This document shows, in pieces, positions 1-7,862 of a DNA stretch of 64,000 nt (the stretch's first letter is position 1; each line of letters starts with the position of its first letter). Both the position numbers and the translations under genes were made by a program. The notes under the pieces were generated by a model. It saw nothing but the letters and a program-made list of their open reading frames with translations. It was not told the origin of the DNA and made no database searches. Source of the stretch: Arcobacter_B sp049472135 (GTDB lineage Bacteria; Campylobacterota; Campylobacteria; Campylobacterales; Arcobacteraceae); contig NZ_JBMOVV010000003.1 in the NCBI RefSeq assembly GCF_049472135.1, positions 186,001 to 250,000 on the forward strand, given 5' to 3'.

Positions 1-1408
1 AAAACCACATAATATTGTAAGACATCCAGATGTACCAAAAAAAGTCTATGAAGAAGTTTGGAAACAAGTAAAAGCACATAAAACTTTTAAAGGTATTATC
101 AAAAACCTAAGAAGAGATGGTACCTCATATTATGTTGATGCAACTATATCTCCTATTATTGATATTGATGGAAATATAAAAGAGATTATTGGTATAAGAC
201 ATGATATTACTGATGTTATGAATCCTAAAAAGCAGTTAATTGCTGATTTGTCATATTTAGAAAAACCTACTTTAATCTTTTTACAAATTGCTAACTATGA
301 ACTTTTTAAAGAGTTCTATTCAGAAACTTTAATGCATACTTTTGAATTTGAATTTGAACAAGTTATTTTAAACTATTTTCCAAGTGATTTTAATCTAAAA
401 AAAGTTTATAATCTCAATAATGGACTTTTTGCTTTCTTAAAAAATGAAGAATTAACTGACTCAAAAATTCAATATACTCTAAAACAAGTAATTGAAAAGT
501 TTAAAGAAATAGGTATTTCCTTTATGGAAACAAGCTATGATGTTGATATTTGTATTAGTTATGCAAAAGAAGGAAATCATCTTTTAGATGATGCATATTT
601 AGCTATTCAACATGCTTTAAAATACAAAATTCCTATTTTAGATGCAAAGAACTTTCATAGAAGAGCACAAATTGAAGCACGAAATAAGTTAAAAAATATT
701 GGCTTAATCAAAGATGCTTTAGCAAAAGAAGGAAGTTTTATTTCATACTTCCAACCAATTATAAACAATCAAACAAATGAAATAGAAAAATATGAATCAC
801 TAATTAGATTAATTGATAAAAGAGGGAATATTCTATCGCCTTTCCAATTTTTAGACGTTGCTAAAAAGACTGGTTACTATTCAGATATTACAGAACTAGT
901 AATTCAAAACTCTTTTAATGCTTTAAATCACACAGACAAAGACATCACGATAAATCTATCTTCACTTGATATTGAAAATAGTAAGTTAAGAGAACTTTTA
1001 TGGAAACTAATTAGTAAAGCTGAGAATAAAGGAAGAGTTACTTTTGAACTTTTAGAAGATGAAGAAGTGAAAGATTTTGAACTTGTAAAAGAGTTTATTC
1101 TAAAAAGTAAACTTGAAGCTGGAGTTACTATTGCTATTGATGACTTTGGTAGTGGATACTCAAATTATGAAAGGTTATTACAGTTTCATCCTGATATTTT
1201 AAAGATTGATGGCTCATTGATTAAAAATATTTTAACCGATGAATATAGTCAACATGTTGTTGAGTCAATAATTGTATTTGCTAAAAAACAAAAAATTAAA
1301 ACAGTTGCAGAATTCGTAGGGAATGATGAAGTTTTACAAAAGATTAAAGAGTTAGGAATTGACTATTCCCAAGGATATTTTTTAGGAGAGCCTAAAAGAC
1401 TCTTCTAA
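1..1408 (+). CDS. PAS-(degenerate GGDEF)-EAL protein, 5' end outside window
   Basis: The reading frame is open from base 2, so the gene starts before the window and the ATG at 218 is internal. The first ~70 codons encode the C-terminal half of an Aer-like PAS domain with the motif HNIVRHPD, which in Aer belongs to the FAD/redox-sensing fold. A GGDEF-like domain follows whose signature has decayed to NNGLF, so cyclase activity is unlikely. The EAL domain keeps the usual catalytic set: YESLIRL (EAL position), INLS, FELLE, AIDDFGSGYSN, LKIDGS, VAEF and SQGYFLG. It is therefore probably an active c-di-GMP phosphodiesterase. It is a close paralogue of the REC-PAS-EAL gene at 11403; whether it also has an N-terminal receiver cannot be seen. 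It converges on moaA with a 3-bp gap. Confidence 0.9.
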   Translation, partial: KPHNIVRHPDVPKKVYEEVWKQVKAHKTFKGIIKNLRRDGTSYYVDATISPIIDIDGNIKEIIGIRHDITDVMNPKKQLIADLSYLEKPTLIFLQIANYELFKEFYSETLMHTFEFEFEQVILNYFPSDFNLKKVYNLNNGLFAFLKNEELTDSKIQYTLKQVIEKFKEIGISFMETSYDVDICISYAKEGNHLLDDAYLAIQHALKYKIPILDAKNFHRRAQIEARNKLKNIGLIKDALAKEGSFISYFQPIINNQTNEIEKYESLIRLIDKRGNILSPFQFLDVAKKTGYYSDITELVIQNSFNALNHTDKDITINLSSLDIENSKLRELLWKLISKAENKGRVTFELLEDEEVKDFELVKEFILKSKLEAGVTIAIDDFGSGYSNYERLLQFHPDILKIDGSLIKNILTDEYSQHVVESIIVFAKKQKIKTVAEFVGNDEVLQKIKELGIDYSQGYFLGEPKRLF

Positions 1409-1411
1409 GAT

Positions 1412-2383
1412 TTAACCACCTGTTTGATAAAAAGCTCTAGATGAAACTTCATTATCATCTTTAACAGACCATTTATTTTTTTCTGGTTTATTTGCTAATA
1501 CTTTTTTTAATATTGCAGTTGCTTCATCAATTCTATTTGACCTTACTGCATCTTTTATACTCATTGCATCTTCAAAATATAAACAAGGGATAAGATAACC
1601 TTCTGCTGTTAATCTAATTCTATTACATGCAGAACAGAAATCATCTTTGTGTGGTTCGATTATTCCAAACTCATAACCATCCTCAAGCTTGTAGTATTGA
1701 GCAGGAGAGCTTGTATCTCTTGGTATTGTTTCAAAGTTTTTATATTTTTGAGATATTCTTTCTTTTATTTCATCAGAGTTTAAACCTTTTGCTCCATCTT
1801 TTGCATGATGATTTTCCATAAACTCAATAAATCTTACAGTATATCCTCTATGTTTACAAAACTCTAAAACTTCTAAAATATCATTATCATTTATTCCTTT
1901 AATAGGAACACAATTTATTTTTATTTTTAATCCTGCATCATCAGCTGCTTGAATACCTTCAAGTACAGTTTCTAATACATTTTTTTGAGCTACTTTAGCT
2001 GCTACGTCAGGTTTTAATGAATCTAATGAAACATTAATTCTTTTAAGACCTGCATCTTTTAATTTTTGTGCTGCTTTTGGAAGTAAAAAGCCATTTGTTG
2101 TTAAAGCTAAATCAATATCATTTTTATAATCATAAACCATTTTTATAAATTGATCTAAGCCTTCTCTTAAAAGAGGTTCTCCTCCTGTAATTCTAACTTT
2201 CTTTACTCCCTCGTCAATTGCAACTTTTATAAATTTGAATAAGTCTTCATATGAAAGTAGATTCTCTTTTGGTACCCATGAAAATGGTTTTTCAGGCATA
2301 CAGTATTGACATCTAAAATTACATCTTTCAGTAACTGATACTCTTAAATAATCTACTTTTCTTCCATGTCCGTCAATTAACAT
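1412..2383 (-). CDS. moaA: GTP 3',8-cyclase MoaA
   Basis: Radical SAM enzyme that with MoaC converts GTP to cyclic pyranopterin monophosphate, the first step of molybdenum cofactor synthesis. The N-terminal CNFRCQYCM gives the SAM-binding 4Fe-4S cluster (CxxxCxxC). TGGEPLLR is the SAM-contacting GGE motif. The C-terminal CSACNRIRL, with a Cys 14 residues further on (LIPC), gives the second cluster. The protein ends in the GG dipeptide required in MoaA. Length (323 aa) is normal. An AGGA ribosome site lies 7 nt before the ATG at 2383. The product would serve molybdoenzymes such as nitrate reductase, which fits the neighbouring nitrite-reduction genes. Confidence 0.97.
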   Translation of the reverse strand: MLIDGHGRKVDYLRVSVTERCNFRCQYCMPEKPFSWVPKENLLSYEDLFKFIKVAIDEGVKKVRITGGEPLLREGLDQFIKMVYDYKNDIDLALTTNGFLLPKAAQKLKDAGLKRINVSLDSLKPDVAAKVAQKNVLETVLEGIQAADDAGLKIKINCVPIKGINDNDILEVLEFCKHRGYTVRFIEFMENHHAKDGAKGLNSDEIKERISQKYKNFETIPRDTSSPAQYYKLEDGYEFGIIEPHKDDFCSACNRIRLTAEGYLIPCLYFEDAMSIKDAVRSNRIDEATAILKKVLANKPEKNKWSVKDDNEVSSRAFYQTGG

Positions 2384-2441
2384 CTCTAATCCTAAAATTT
2401 CTATTCATTAAGGATAATATAATTTTCCTTAAAAGGTAAAA

Positions 2442-3359
2442 TTAATTTAACCTTTTCCAAGCTTCATCTAATGAATTGACTCTATTTGTAAACACTAAAT
2501 ATAATGCAATATTAAATTTAGCTAGTTTAATAATCTCTTCACTTGGATTGTTTACAATCTCTAAAGCTTCGTCTAAACTAATATTTTCAAACTCTTTATC
2601 ATAAGTAATACCATAATCTTTTAAAGAAAATGAAGTTTCTACAATATTTTCGTCAACTTTTCTCCAATATTTACCATCTTTAAATACTTCAGGGCTTCCC
2701 TCACTAGCTTTAACGACAATAACTTCTTCAAAATCTTCTTCAAAAATCTCTAAATACTTTTGAACATATGGTTTATGAAAAGCAGTTGTAACACCAAACT
2801 GACTTAAACCTGGATTTAGAAGTTTTTCAACTGTGTTAAATGCTGTTCTTAAACCAAGTTCATGTCTTAATGGTGTTAAATCACTTAACTTTGTTAAATA
2901 CTCTTTTCTATCAAAAAAATGTAAATATTCACATTTTCCCATCCTATCAAAAACATCTTTTGTAGTTAATCCATTTTTAGCAGGTTGCACTAAATCTCCT
3001 GAAATAACTAAATTCAGTCTTCTAATATCACTATTTTTTTCAAAAAACTCTTTTAGAATATTTTCATATAATGGAAATAAAAAAGGATTTTTTACTCTTC
3101 CATCAAAAGAATAACCAAGTTCTAAAGAATCATCTATTTTTTTTGTATGCATAAAAGATTTTAAAGCTTTTACCGTTCCTTTAAGTTCTGTAATTGTTTC
3201 AAACTTTGTTCTCCATGCAATCAAGAATGCACCAATTTGAGCATCTGTTACTTCTTTATTTAAAATCAATTTAATTGCATCAATAATCTCTTCTTCTAAA
3301 AGCTCTCTATTTCCTTTTGGACCTGTTCCAACTGCTTTTATATATTTCTTAAAACTCAT
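2442..3359 (-). CDS. TrpD2/YbiB-like phosphoribosyltransferase-fold protein
   Basis: 305-residue relative of anthranilate phosphoribosyltransferase. The N-terminal helical domain (about residues 15-75: EEEIIDAIKLILNKEV, IGAFLIAWRTKFETI) is the glycosyltransferase family 3 helical bundle. The remainder matches the TrpD2 (YbiB-like) branch rather than TrpD, since the GTGGD phosphoribosyl pyrophosphate loop of true TrpD is absent and no trp genes lie nearby. YbiB homologues bind nucleic acid, so a tryptophan-synthesis role should not be assumed. It lies 58 bp upstream of moaA on the same strand and may be co-transcribed. Ribosome site AAGGT is 6 nt before the ATG. Confidence 0.75.
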   Translation of the reverse strand: MSFKKYIKAVGTGPKGNRELLEEEIIDAIKLILNKEVTDAQIGAFLIAWRTKFETITELKGTVKALKSFMHTKKIDDSLELGYSFDGRVKNPFLFPLYENILKEFFEKNSDIRRLNLVISGDLVQPAKNGLTTKDVFDRMGKCEYLHFFDRKEYLTKLSDLTPLRHELGLRTAFNTVEKLLNPGLSQFGVTTAFHKPYVQKYLEIFEEDFEEVIVVKASEGSPEVFKDGKYWRKVDENIVETSFSLKDYGITYDKEFENISLDEALEIVNNPSEEIIKLAKFNIALYLVFTNRVNSLDEAWKRLN

Positions 3360-3446
3360 TTTTTACCTTATAAATATTTCATTTAATTTATTTCTTTTGT
3401 AGGATAATATACAATTGCTTAAAAATGACAAATCAAAAGGTTTATT

Positions 3447-4112
3447 TTGCCAATTCATAAAACAATCTCTAAAATAAGTTTTTTTAATAGTTTATCCAAA
3501 GAACAATTACTTAAAATTGCTTCTATTTCAAATATAATAAACTACCATAAAAACTCTATCTTATACTATGAAAGCGATACCTCAAACAATCTGCTTTTTT
3601 TAGTATCAGGATTAATCAAAATTTATAAAATTGATAAATTTGGCAATGAAGTTTTTCTATATCACATTTATGAAAATTCCATAATTTCTGAACTCACATC
3701 ATTAAAAAATGAGGAAATCTATTGTTTTTCAAATGCTGAGTTTGTTGAAGAATCAATAATACTATCAATTGATTTTAAAAAGTTTCAAGAACAGTTTTTA
3801 TCAAAAAATATTTTAACTATGGAACTAATGGAAATTCTTCTAAAAAAAACTCATCAACTTCAATGTATAGTAAATAGAGAATTAGTATTTGATGCAACTG
3901 CAAAAGTTGCATTTATGTTAAATCAAAATATTGAGATATTTAATAAATTAAAAAGACAAGAAGTATCTTTTATGCTACATATTCAACCTGAAACATTATC
4001 AAGAGTTCTAAAAAGATTAGCTAGAAATAAAACTATTGAAATAGAAGCAGGTAAAGTGAAAATTATAAATGAAAAAGAGCTAATATCAACATTTAAGGGT
4101 GTTGGAATTTAA
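3447..4112 (+). CDS. Crp/Fnr-family transcription regulator
   Basis: 221-residue regulator with an N-terminal cyclic-nucleotide-binding-like beta-barrel (about 10-120), a dimerisation helix and a C-terminal winged helix. The recognition helix reads PETLSRVLKRL (from residue 181), with the E-x-x-S-R pattern of FNR that reads TTGAT/C half-sites. There is no N-terminal cysteine cluster, so it is not an oxygen-sensing FNR; an NnrR/DNR-type nitrogen-oxide sensor is possible. It starts with TTG at 3447, supported by AAAAGG 6 nt upstream; no ATG is available in frame near this point. It sits upstream of cobA and nrfHAI, and the palindrome at 5676 is a natural target. That link is inference. Confidence 0.85.
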   Translation: MPIHKTISKISFFNSLSKEQLLKIASISNIINYHKNSILYYESDTSNNLLFLVSGLIKIYKIDKFGNEVFLYHIYENSIISELTSLKNEEIYCFSNAEFVEESIILSIDFKKFQEQFLSKNILTMELMEILLKKTHQLQCIVNRELVFDATAKVAFMLNQNIEIFNKLKRQEVSFMLHIQPETLSRVLKRLARNKTIEIEAGKVKIINEKELISTFKGVGI

Positions 4113-4147
4113 ATAAAAGTCATTATATTTTAAATGAATTTAATCCC

Positions 4148-4193
4148 TAGTATTTTAATATACTATAATTTTATAAGGTATATTTTAGTATAC
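4148..4193. promoter_or_regulatory. Two tandem palindromes upstream of cobA
   Basis: TAGTAT-TTTAAT-ATACTA (4148-4165) has perfect 6-bp arms. GTATA-TTTTAG-TATAC (4178-4193) has perfect 5-bp arms. Both have 6-bp spacers and their centres are 29 bp apart, close to three helical turns. They resemble paired operator sites. The half-site differs from the FNR half-site, so the binding protein is unknown. Confidence 0.4.
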
Positions 4194-4219
4194 TTAACAA
4201 AAATAAATCAAGGTAATAA

Positions 4220-4951
4220 ATGGCAAACGTATATTTAACTGGAGCTGGTCCAGGTGATATAGAGCTTATGACTGTAAAAGCATTAAAAGTTGTTCAAAAT
4301 GCTGATGTAATTATATATGATAGATTAGCTAATAGCGAAATACTAAAAGAAGCAAAAAAAAATGTAGAACTTATTTTTGTGGGAAAAGAAAAAGGAAATC
4401 ATAGAGTCCCTCAAGATGAAATAAATGAAATTATTTATCAATGTGCTTTAAAATATGAAAATGTAGTAAGATTAAAAGGTGGAGATCCATTTGTATTTGG
4501 TAGGGGTGGAGAAGAAGCTTTATACCTAAAAAAAAGAAATATTAATTTTGAAATTATACCAGGAGTTACTTCTGCCATATCTGTTCCTGCTTATGCTGGA
4601 ATACCTATTACACATAGAGGTATAACACCATCTTTTAGAGTTGTAACAGGACATAGAAAAAGCAGTGACAATATTGCAGAGATTAATTGGAAAAGTTTTA
4701 TTGAAGATGAAACTATAGTATTTTTAATGGGATTACATAATATAGAACTTATTGTAAATAAATTATTAGAAGTTGGTAAAAACAAAGACTATCCATGTGC
4801 GATAATTAGTAATGGTACTACAAAAAATCAAAAAACTATCACAGGAACATTAGACAATATAATTGAAAAGTCAAAAAATGCAGTAAGTCCAGCTATTATT
4901 ATAGTAGGAGAAGTTGTTAACCTAAGAGAAGAACTTAAGTGGTTTGATTAA
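4220..4951 (+). CDS. cobA: Uroporphyrinogen-III C-methyltransferase
   Basis: SAM-dependent enzyme that methylates uroporphyrinogen III at C2 and C7 to give precorrin-2, the branch point to sirohaem and cobalamin. It has all the family motifs: VYLTGAGPGD at the N terminus, then DVIIYDRL, VVRLKGGDPFVFGRGGEE, PGVTSAISVPAYAGIP and ITHRG. At 243 aa it is the single-domain form without the CysG dehydrogenase/chelatase half. Ribosome site AAGG lies 6 nt before the ATG. Position between a Crp/Fnr regulator and nrfHAI suggests a link to nitrogen-oxide respiration. NrfA itself uses c-type haem, so the product more likely serves sirohaem enzymes elsewhere. Confidence 0.96.
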   Translation: MANVYLTGAGPGDIELMTVKALKVVQNADVIIYDRLANSEILKEAKKNVELIFVGKEKGNHRVPQDEINEIIYQCALKYENVVRLKGGDPFVFGRGGEEALYLKKRNINFEIIPGVTSAISVPAYAGIPITHRGITPSFRVVTGHRKSSDNIAEINWKSFIEDETIVFLMGLHNIELIVNKLLEVGKNKDYPCAIISNGTTKNQKTITGTLDNIIEKSKNAVSPAIIIVGEVVNLREELKWFD

Positions 4952-4979
4952 AACTTTTGTACTTCAATAACTACTTTAC

Positions 4980-5023
4980 ATTCTATTCACAATAATATTA
5001 TAAAATACTATTATGAATAGAAT
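4980..5023 (+). promoter_or_regulatory. Inverted repeat enclosing a start codon
   Basis: ATTCTATTCA (4980-4989) pairs perfectly with TGAATAGAAT (5014-5023), and four more pairs continue inside after one mismatch. The right arm covers the ATG at 5013, so the folded RNA would hide the start of the small secreted protein. A possible -10 (TATAAA, 4999-5004) lies in the loop. It could alternatively act as the cobA terminator. Confidence 0.4.
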
Positions 5024-5387
5024 ACTACTTTTAACATTACTAATTAATTTAAATTTTATAGAAGCAGCAGAAATAAAAGCTTATGCCATTGGTATTTTTG
5101 ATAAAAAAGGAAATGGTGAAAATATACAGCACACAAGAAAAAGTAAAAATGATTATAATGGCATTTGCTACTCAAAAGTGATACTCTTTTCAAAATATCA
5201 AAAAGTTAATGTTGAAGTTGAAATCGGAAACTCTAAAGGACACTTTGAAAAATCAATTAGTATATTTAATAAAAATAAAATAAAGATTGCAGAAGAACTT
5301 ACATTTAAACACTATTCTTTAAAAAATGGATATTTTAAAGTCAAAGTAAATGGAGTATTAAAAGATAGTAAAGTATATATCAAATAA
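5013..5387 (+). CDS. Small secreted protein of unknown function
   Basis: 124 residues. The N terminus is a short signal peptide (hydrophobic residues 4-17, probable cleavage after EAA near residue 19). The mature part is a basic, beta-rich domain of about 105 residues with a single cysteine, so no disulphide or haem site is evident. I do not recognise the family. No clear ribosome site precedes the ATG, and the start lies inside an inverted repeat. It sits between cobA and nrfH but has no recognisable tie to nitrite reduction. Confidence 0.65.
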   Translation: MNRILLLTLLINLNFIEAAEIKAYAIGIFDKKGNGENIQHTRKSKNDYNGICYSKVILFSKYQKVNVEVEIGNSKGHFEKSISIFNKNKIKIAEELTFKHYSLKNGYFKVKVNGVLKDSKVYIK

Positions 5388-5412
5388 AAATGTTATTAAA
5401 AAATAACTTTTA
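5387..5412 (+). terminator. Weak terminator-like hairpin
   Basis: AAAA(T)GTTATT pairs with AATAACTTTT with one bulged T, starting at the stop codon of the small secreted protein and ending in a T-rich run. The stem is AT-only, so confidence is moderate. Confidence 0.4.
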
Positions 5413-5675
5413 TTTCCTCTCAAAAAATTCCAAAAAGATATTATTTATTTTTTTAAAGTTACAAATTAATTACAAATAATAAAAAGTTAATAATATTTTA
5501 CTTTTTCTTTTAATAAGCATTTATACTGATAAACATATTATCAAAAACTATCGTTAAAATAGTCAAACTGCCTTTAAATAGGCTTTATATAATGAATAAG
5601 TATTTATAAAAGCAATATTTACTTTATATTAGATATAAGATAAATTTATATTTAATATAAATATTATTCATTTTC

Positions 5676-5689
5676 TTGACCTAGGTCAA
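5676..5689. promoter_or_regulatory. FNR/NNR-type operator of nrfH
   Basis: TTGAC-CTAG-GTCAA is a perfect palindrome with the geometry of Crp/Fnr boxes (5-4-5). Its centre (5682.5) is about 41.5 bp upstream of the start point expected from TATAAT at 5712-5717, the class II activator position. The E-x-x-S-R recognition helix of the regulator at 3447 fits this half-site. Confidence 0.8.
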
Positions 5690-5711
5690 TACAATTAAGG
5701 AAAATAAGTTT

Positions 5712-5717
5712 TATAAT
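5712..5717 (+). promoter_or_regulatory. -10 element of nrfHA
   Basis: Perfect TATAAT, giving an expected start point near 5724 and a leader of about 16-19 nt with AAAGGA at 5731. No -35 consensus is present, which fits dependence on an activator bound at the palindrome. Confidence 0.7.
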
Positions 5718-5739
5718 GTCAAAGTGACTTAAAGGATTT

Positions 5740-6282
5740 ATGATGGAAAAGAACAAAAAAATTGTTGTTTATGGAGCAATTTTGAGCCTTCTTATAGCAT
5801 CTTCTCTTTTTATGTACACGGTTTATGCATCAAACATGCTGTCATATTTATCAAGTGATCCTAAAGCCTGTATCAATTGTCATACAATGAATTCTGCGTA
5901 TGCAACATGGGAAAAAAGTTCACATAAAAATGTGGCAAAGTGTATTGATTGTCACCTGCCTGTAGGGGATGCTGTAGCTAAATATCAAGCTAAAGCAATA
6001 GATGGGTGGAATCATTCAGTTGCATTCACATTAAACACTTATAAGAATAATATTCAAATAGGTGAAGATGGGGCAAGTCGTGTTCAAGCAAACTGTGTTA
6101 GATGTCATGCAAGTGAAAATGCAACACTTAAAATGAATGCTGACAAATATCACAATGCAGAAGATGGAAGTCTTGAAAATGGTAGGAAATGTTGGGAGTG
6201 TCACAAGTATGTGCCACATGGAAAAGTTAGAAGTTTAATTTCAACACCTTATAATCTTGGAATTAAACAGCATATGAAATAG
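5740..6282 (+). CDS. nrfH: Cytochrome c nitrite reductase, tetrahaem quinol-oxidising subunit
   Basis: NapC/NirT-family membrane cytochrome that passes electrons from menaquinol to NrfA in the periplasm. One N-terminal membrane helix (about 8-31) is followed by four CxxCH haem sites at 44-48, 68-72, 119-123 and 151-155. The first site reads CINCHTM, the CxxCHxM form typical of NrfH haem 1. Two ATGs are adjacent (5740 and 5743). AAAGGA at 5731-5736 is better spaced for 5743. nrfA follows after 9 bp. The FNR-type box upstream suggests induction under anaerobic or nitrite/NO conditions. Confidence 0.97.
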   Translation: MMEKNKKIVVYGAILSLLIASSLFMYTVYASNMLSYLSSDPKACINCHTMNSAYATWEKSSHKNVAKCIDCHLPVGDAVAKYQAKAIDGWNHSVAFTLNTYKNNIQIGEDGASRVQANCVRCHASENATLKMNADKYHNAEDGSLENGRKCWECHKYVPHGKVRSLISTPYNLGIKQHMK

Positions 6283-6291
6283 AGGTTCATT

Positions 6292-7782
6292 ATGAAAAAA
6301 TACAAAATACTACTTGTTATAAGTATAATAGCAATTGGTTTAATGTCTGCGTTAATAGCTTCAATTAATGAAAAAAAAGTAGAACAAGCACAAATAGAGC
6401 AAGTACCTAAAATAGACAGATGGGAAACAAAAAATGAAGAGTTTAGAAAACATTATCCAAGACAATTTGATTCTTGGAAAGAAACAAAACACTCTGATGA
6501 AATAGAAGATATGCTAAAAAAATATCCTGAACTAGTTGTTTTATGGGCAGGATATGGTTTTGCAAAAGATTACAATGCACCAAGAGGTCACTTCTATGCA
6601 GTTGAAGATAATAGAAATACTCTAAGAACAGGGGCTCCTGAAGATGATAAAACAGGACCTATGCCAACAGCATGTTGGACATGTAAATCACCTGATGTAC
6701 CAAGAATTATGGATAAAGAAGGTGATATGGAGTATTATACAGGAAAATGGGCTAAATATGGTTCTGATATTATAAATCCTATTGGATGTGTTGACTGTCA
6801 CAATCCAAAAACAATGGAACTTCAAGTAAATAGAGAATACTTAAATGAAGGACTTAAAGCTGCTGGAGAGAAATCTCTAGAAGATGCTACACAACAAGAT
6901 ATGAGATCAATGGTTTGTGCACAATGTCATGTTGAATACTATTTCAAAAAAACACCACTAGCTGATGGTAAAAAAGCAGCAGTAGTTACTTTACCATGGG
7001 GAGAAGGAACAACTGTTGAAGCAATGGAAAAATACTATGATAATTTAGAATTCAAAGACTGGACTCATAAAATATCAAAAACTCCAATGTTAAAAGCTCA
7101 ACACCCAGGTTGGGAAATGTGGAAAACAGGTGCACATGGAAGAAACAATGTATCTTGTGCAGATTGTCATATGCCATATACGCAAGAAGGTGGTATTAAA
7201 TATACTGACCACAAAATTGGTAATCCTCTTGAAAATATGGACAAATCTTGTATGAATTGTCATAGAACAAGTGAGAAATCTCTTTTAGATAATATAAATA
7301 AAAAAAGAGAGAGAAAAGATGATTTACATAAAAAAGCTATGACTGCTATTGCAAATGCTCACTTAGAAGCTGGAAAAGCTTGGGAAGTAGGAGCAACAAA
7401 AGAAGAAATGGCGCCAGTTTTAAAAGATATTAGACATGCTCAATGGAGATGGGACTATGCAGTTGCTTCACACCCTGCTTTCTTCCATGCACCAGAAGAG
7501 ACATTAAAAATATTAGGTACAGCTTTAGAGAAAGCAGGAAATGCAAGAATAAAATTAGCTAAAATACTTGCTAAATATGGTGCAAGTGATTATGTAGCAC
7601 CAGTTATAAAAACAAAAAAACAAGCTCATGAGATTATTGGATTGCCATTTGATAAACTAGTAGAAGATAAGAAAAAATTCCAAAATGGTTTAATGCAAGA
7701 ATGGAAAAAAGAGGCTCAAGAAAAAGGCTTATATAACCCTGAATCTACAAAAGGTATAGAAGATAAAACTTCATACAACTAG
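6292..7782 (+). CDS. nrfA: Ammonia-forming cytochrome c nitrite reductase, catalytic subunit
   Basis: Periplasmic pentahaem enzyme reducing nitrite to ammonium with six electrons. After a signal anchor (about 6-24) come CWTCK (128-132), the active-site haem with lysine ligand, and four CxxCH sites at 166, 209, 289 and 320. By motif the substrate pocket residues are R112 (NTLRTGAP), Y216 (CHVEYY) and H271 (KAQHPGWE). At 496 aa it has normal length. The CWTCK haem needs a dedicated lyase, which fits nrfI downstream. A strong hairpin terminator follows 6 nt after the stop, so nrfI expression may be reduced or separate. Confidence 0.98.
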   Translation: MKKYKILLVISIIAIGLMSALIASINEKKVEQAQIEQVPKIDRWETKNEEFRKHYPRQFDSWKETKHSDEIEDMLKKYPELVVLWAGYGFAKDYNAPRGHFYAVEDNRNTLRTGAPEDDKTGPMPTACWTCKSPDVPRIMDKEGDMEYYTGKWAKYGSDIINPIGCVDCHNPKTMELQVNREYLNEGLKAAGEKSLEDATQQDMRSMVCAQCHVEYYFKKTPLADGKKAAVVTLPWGEGTTVEAMEKYYDNLEFKDWTHKISKTPMLKAQHPGWEMWKTGAHGRNNVSCADCHMPYTQEGGIKYTDHKIGNPLENMDKSCMNCHRTSEKSLLDNINKKRERKDDLHKKAMTAIANAHLEAGKAWEVGATKEEMAPVLKDIRHAQWRWDYAVASHPAFFHAPEETLKILGTALEKAGNARIKLAKILAKYGASDYVAPVIKTKKQAHEIIGLPFDKLVEDKKKFQNGLMQEWKKEAQEKGLYNPESTKGIEDKTSYN

Positions 7783-7787
7783 AAAGT

Positions 7788-7813
7788 AAAAAAGGAGTCA
7801 TAACTCCTTTTTT
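7788..7813 (+). terminator. Intrinsic terminator between nrfA and nrfI
   Basis: AAAAAAGGAGT (7788-7798) pairs perfectly with ACTCCTTTTTT (7803-7813) around a 4-nt loop and ends in a T run. It lies inside what is otherwise a co-directional nrf cluster. Confidence 0.85.
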
Positions 7814-7862
7814 CTTCTATAAAAATCTAAAACTATCTCATAAAATACAGAACGGAACTTCT

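Larger units (their letters stand above)
5413..5739. other. Intergenic region upstream of nrfH
   Basis: About 330 bp without a gene. It holds the FNR-type box and -10 of nrfH near its right end. It also has a TGATAA-N5-TTATCA inverted repeat at 5527-5543 and a 17-mer (5455-5471) repeated at 11051-11067. No credible small ORF was seen. Confidence 0.6.

Noticed and set aside
218..220. ATG at 218 as the start of the first gene
   Set aside because: The frame is open to the window edge and encodes a clear PAS segment upstream, so this methionine is internal.
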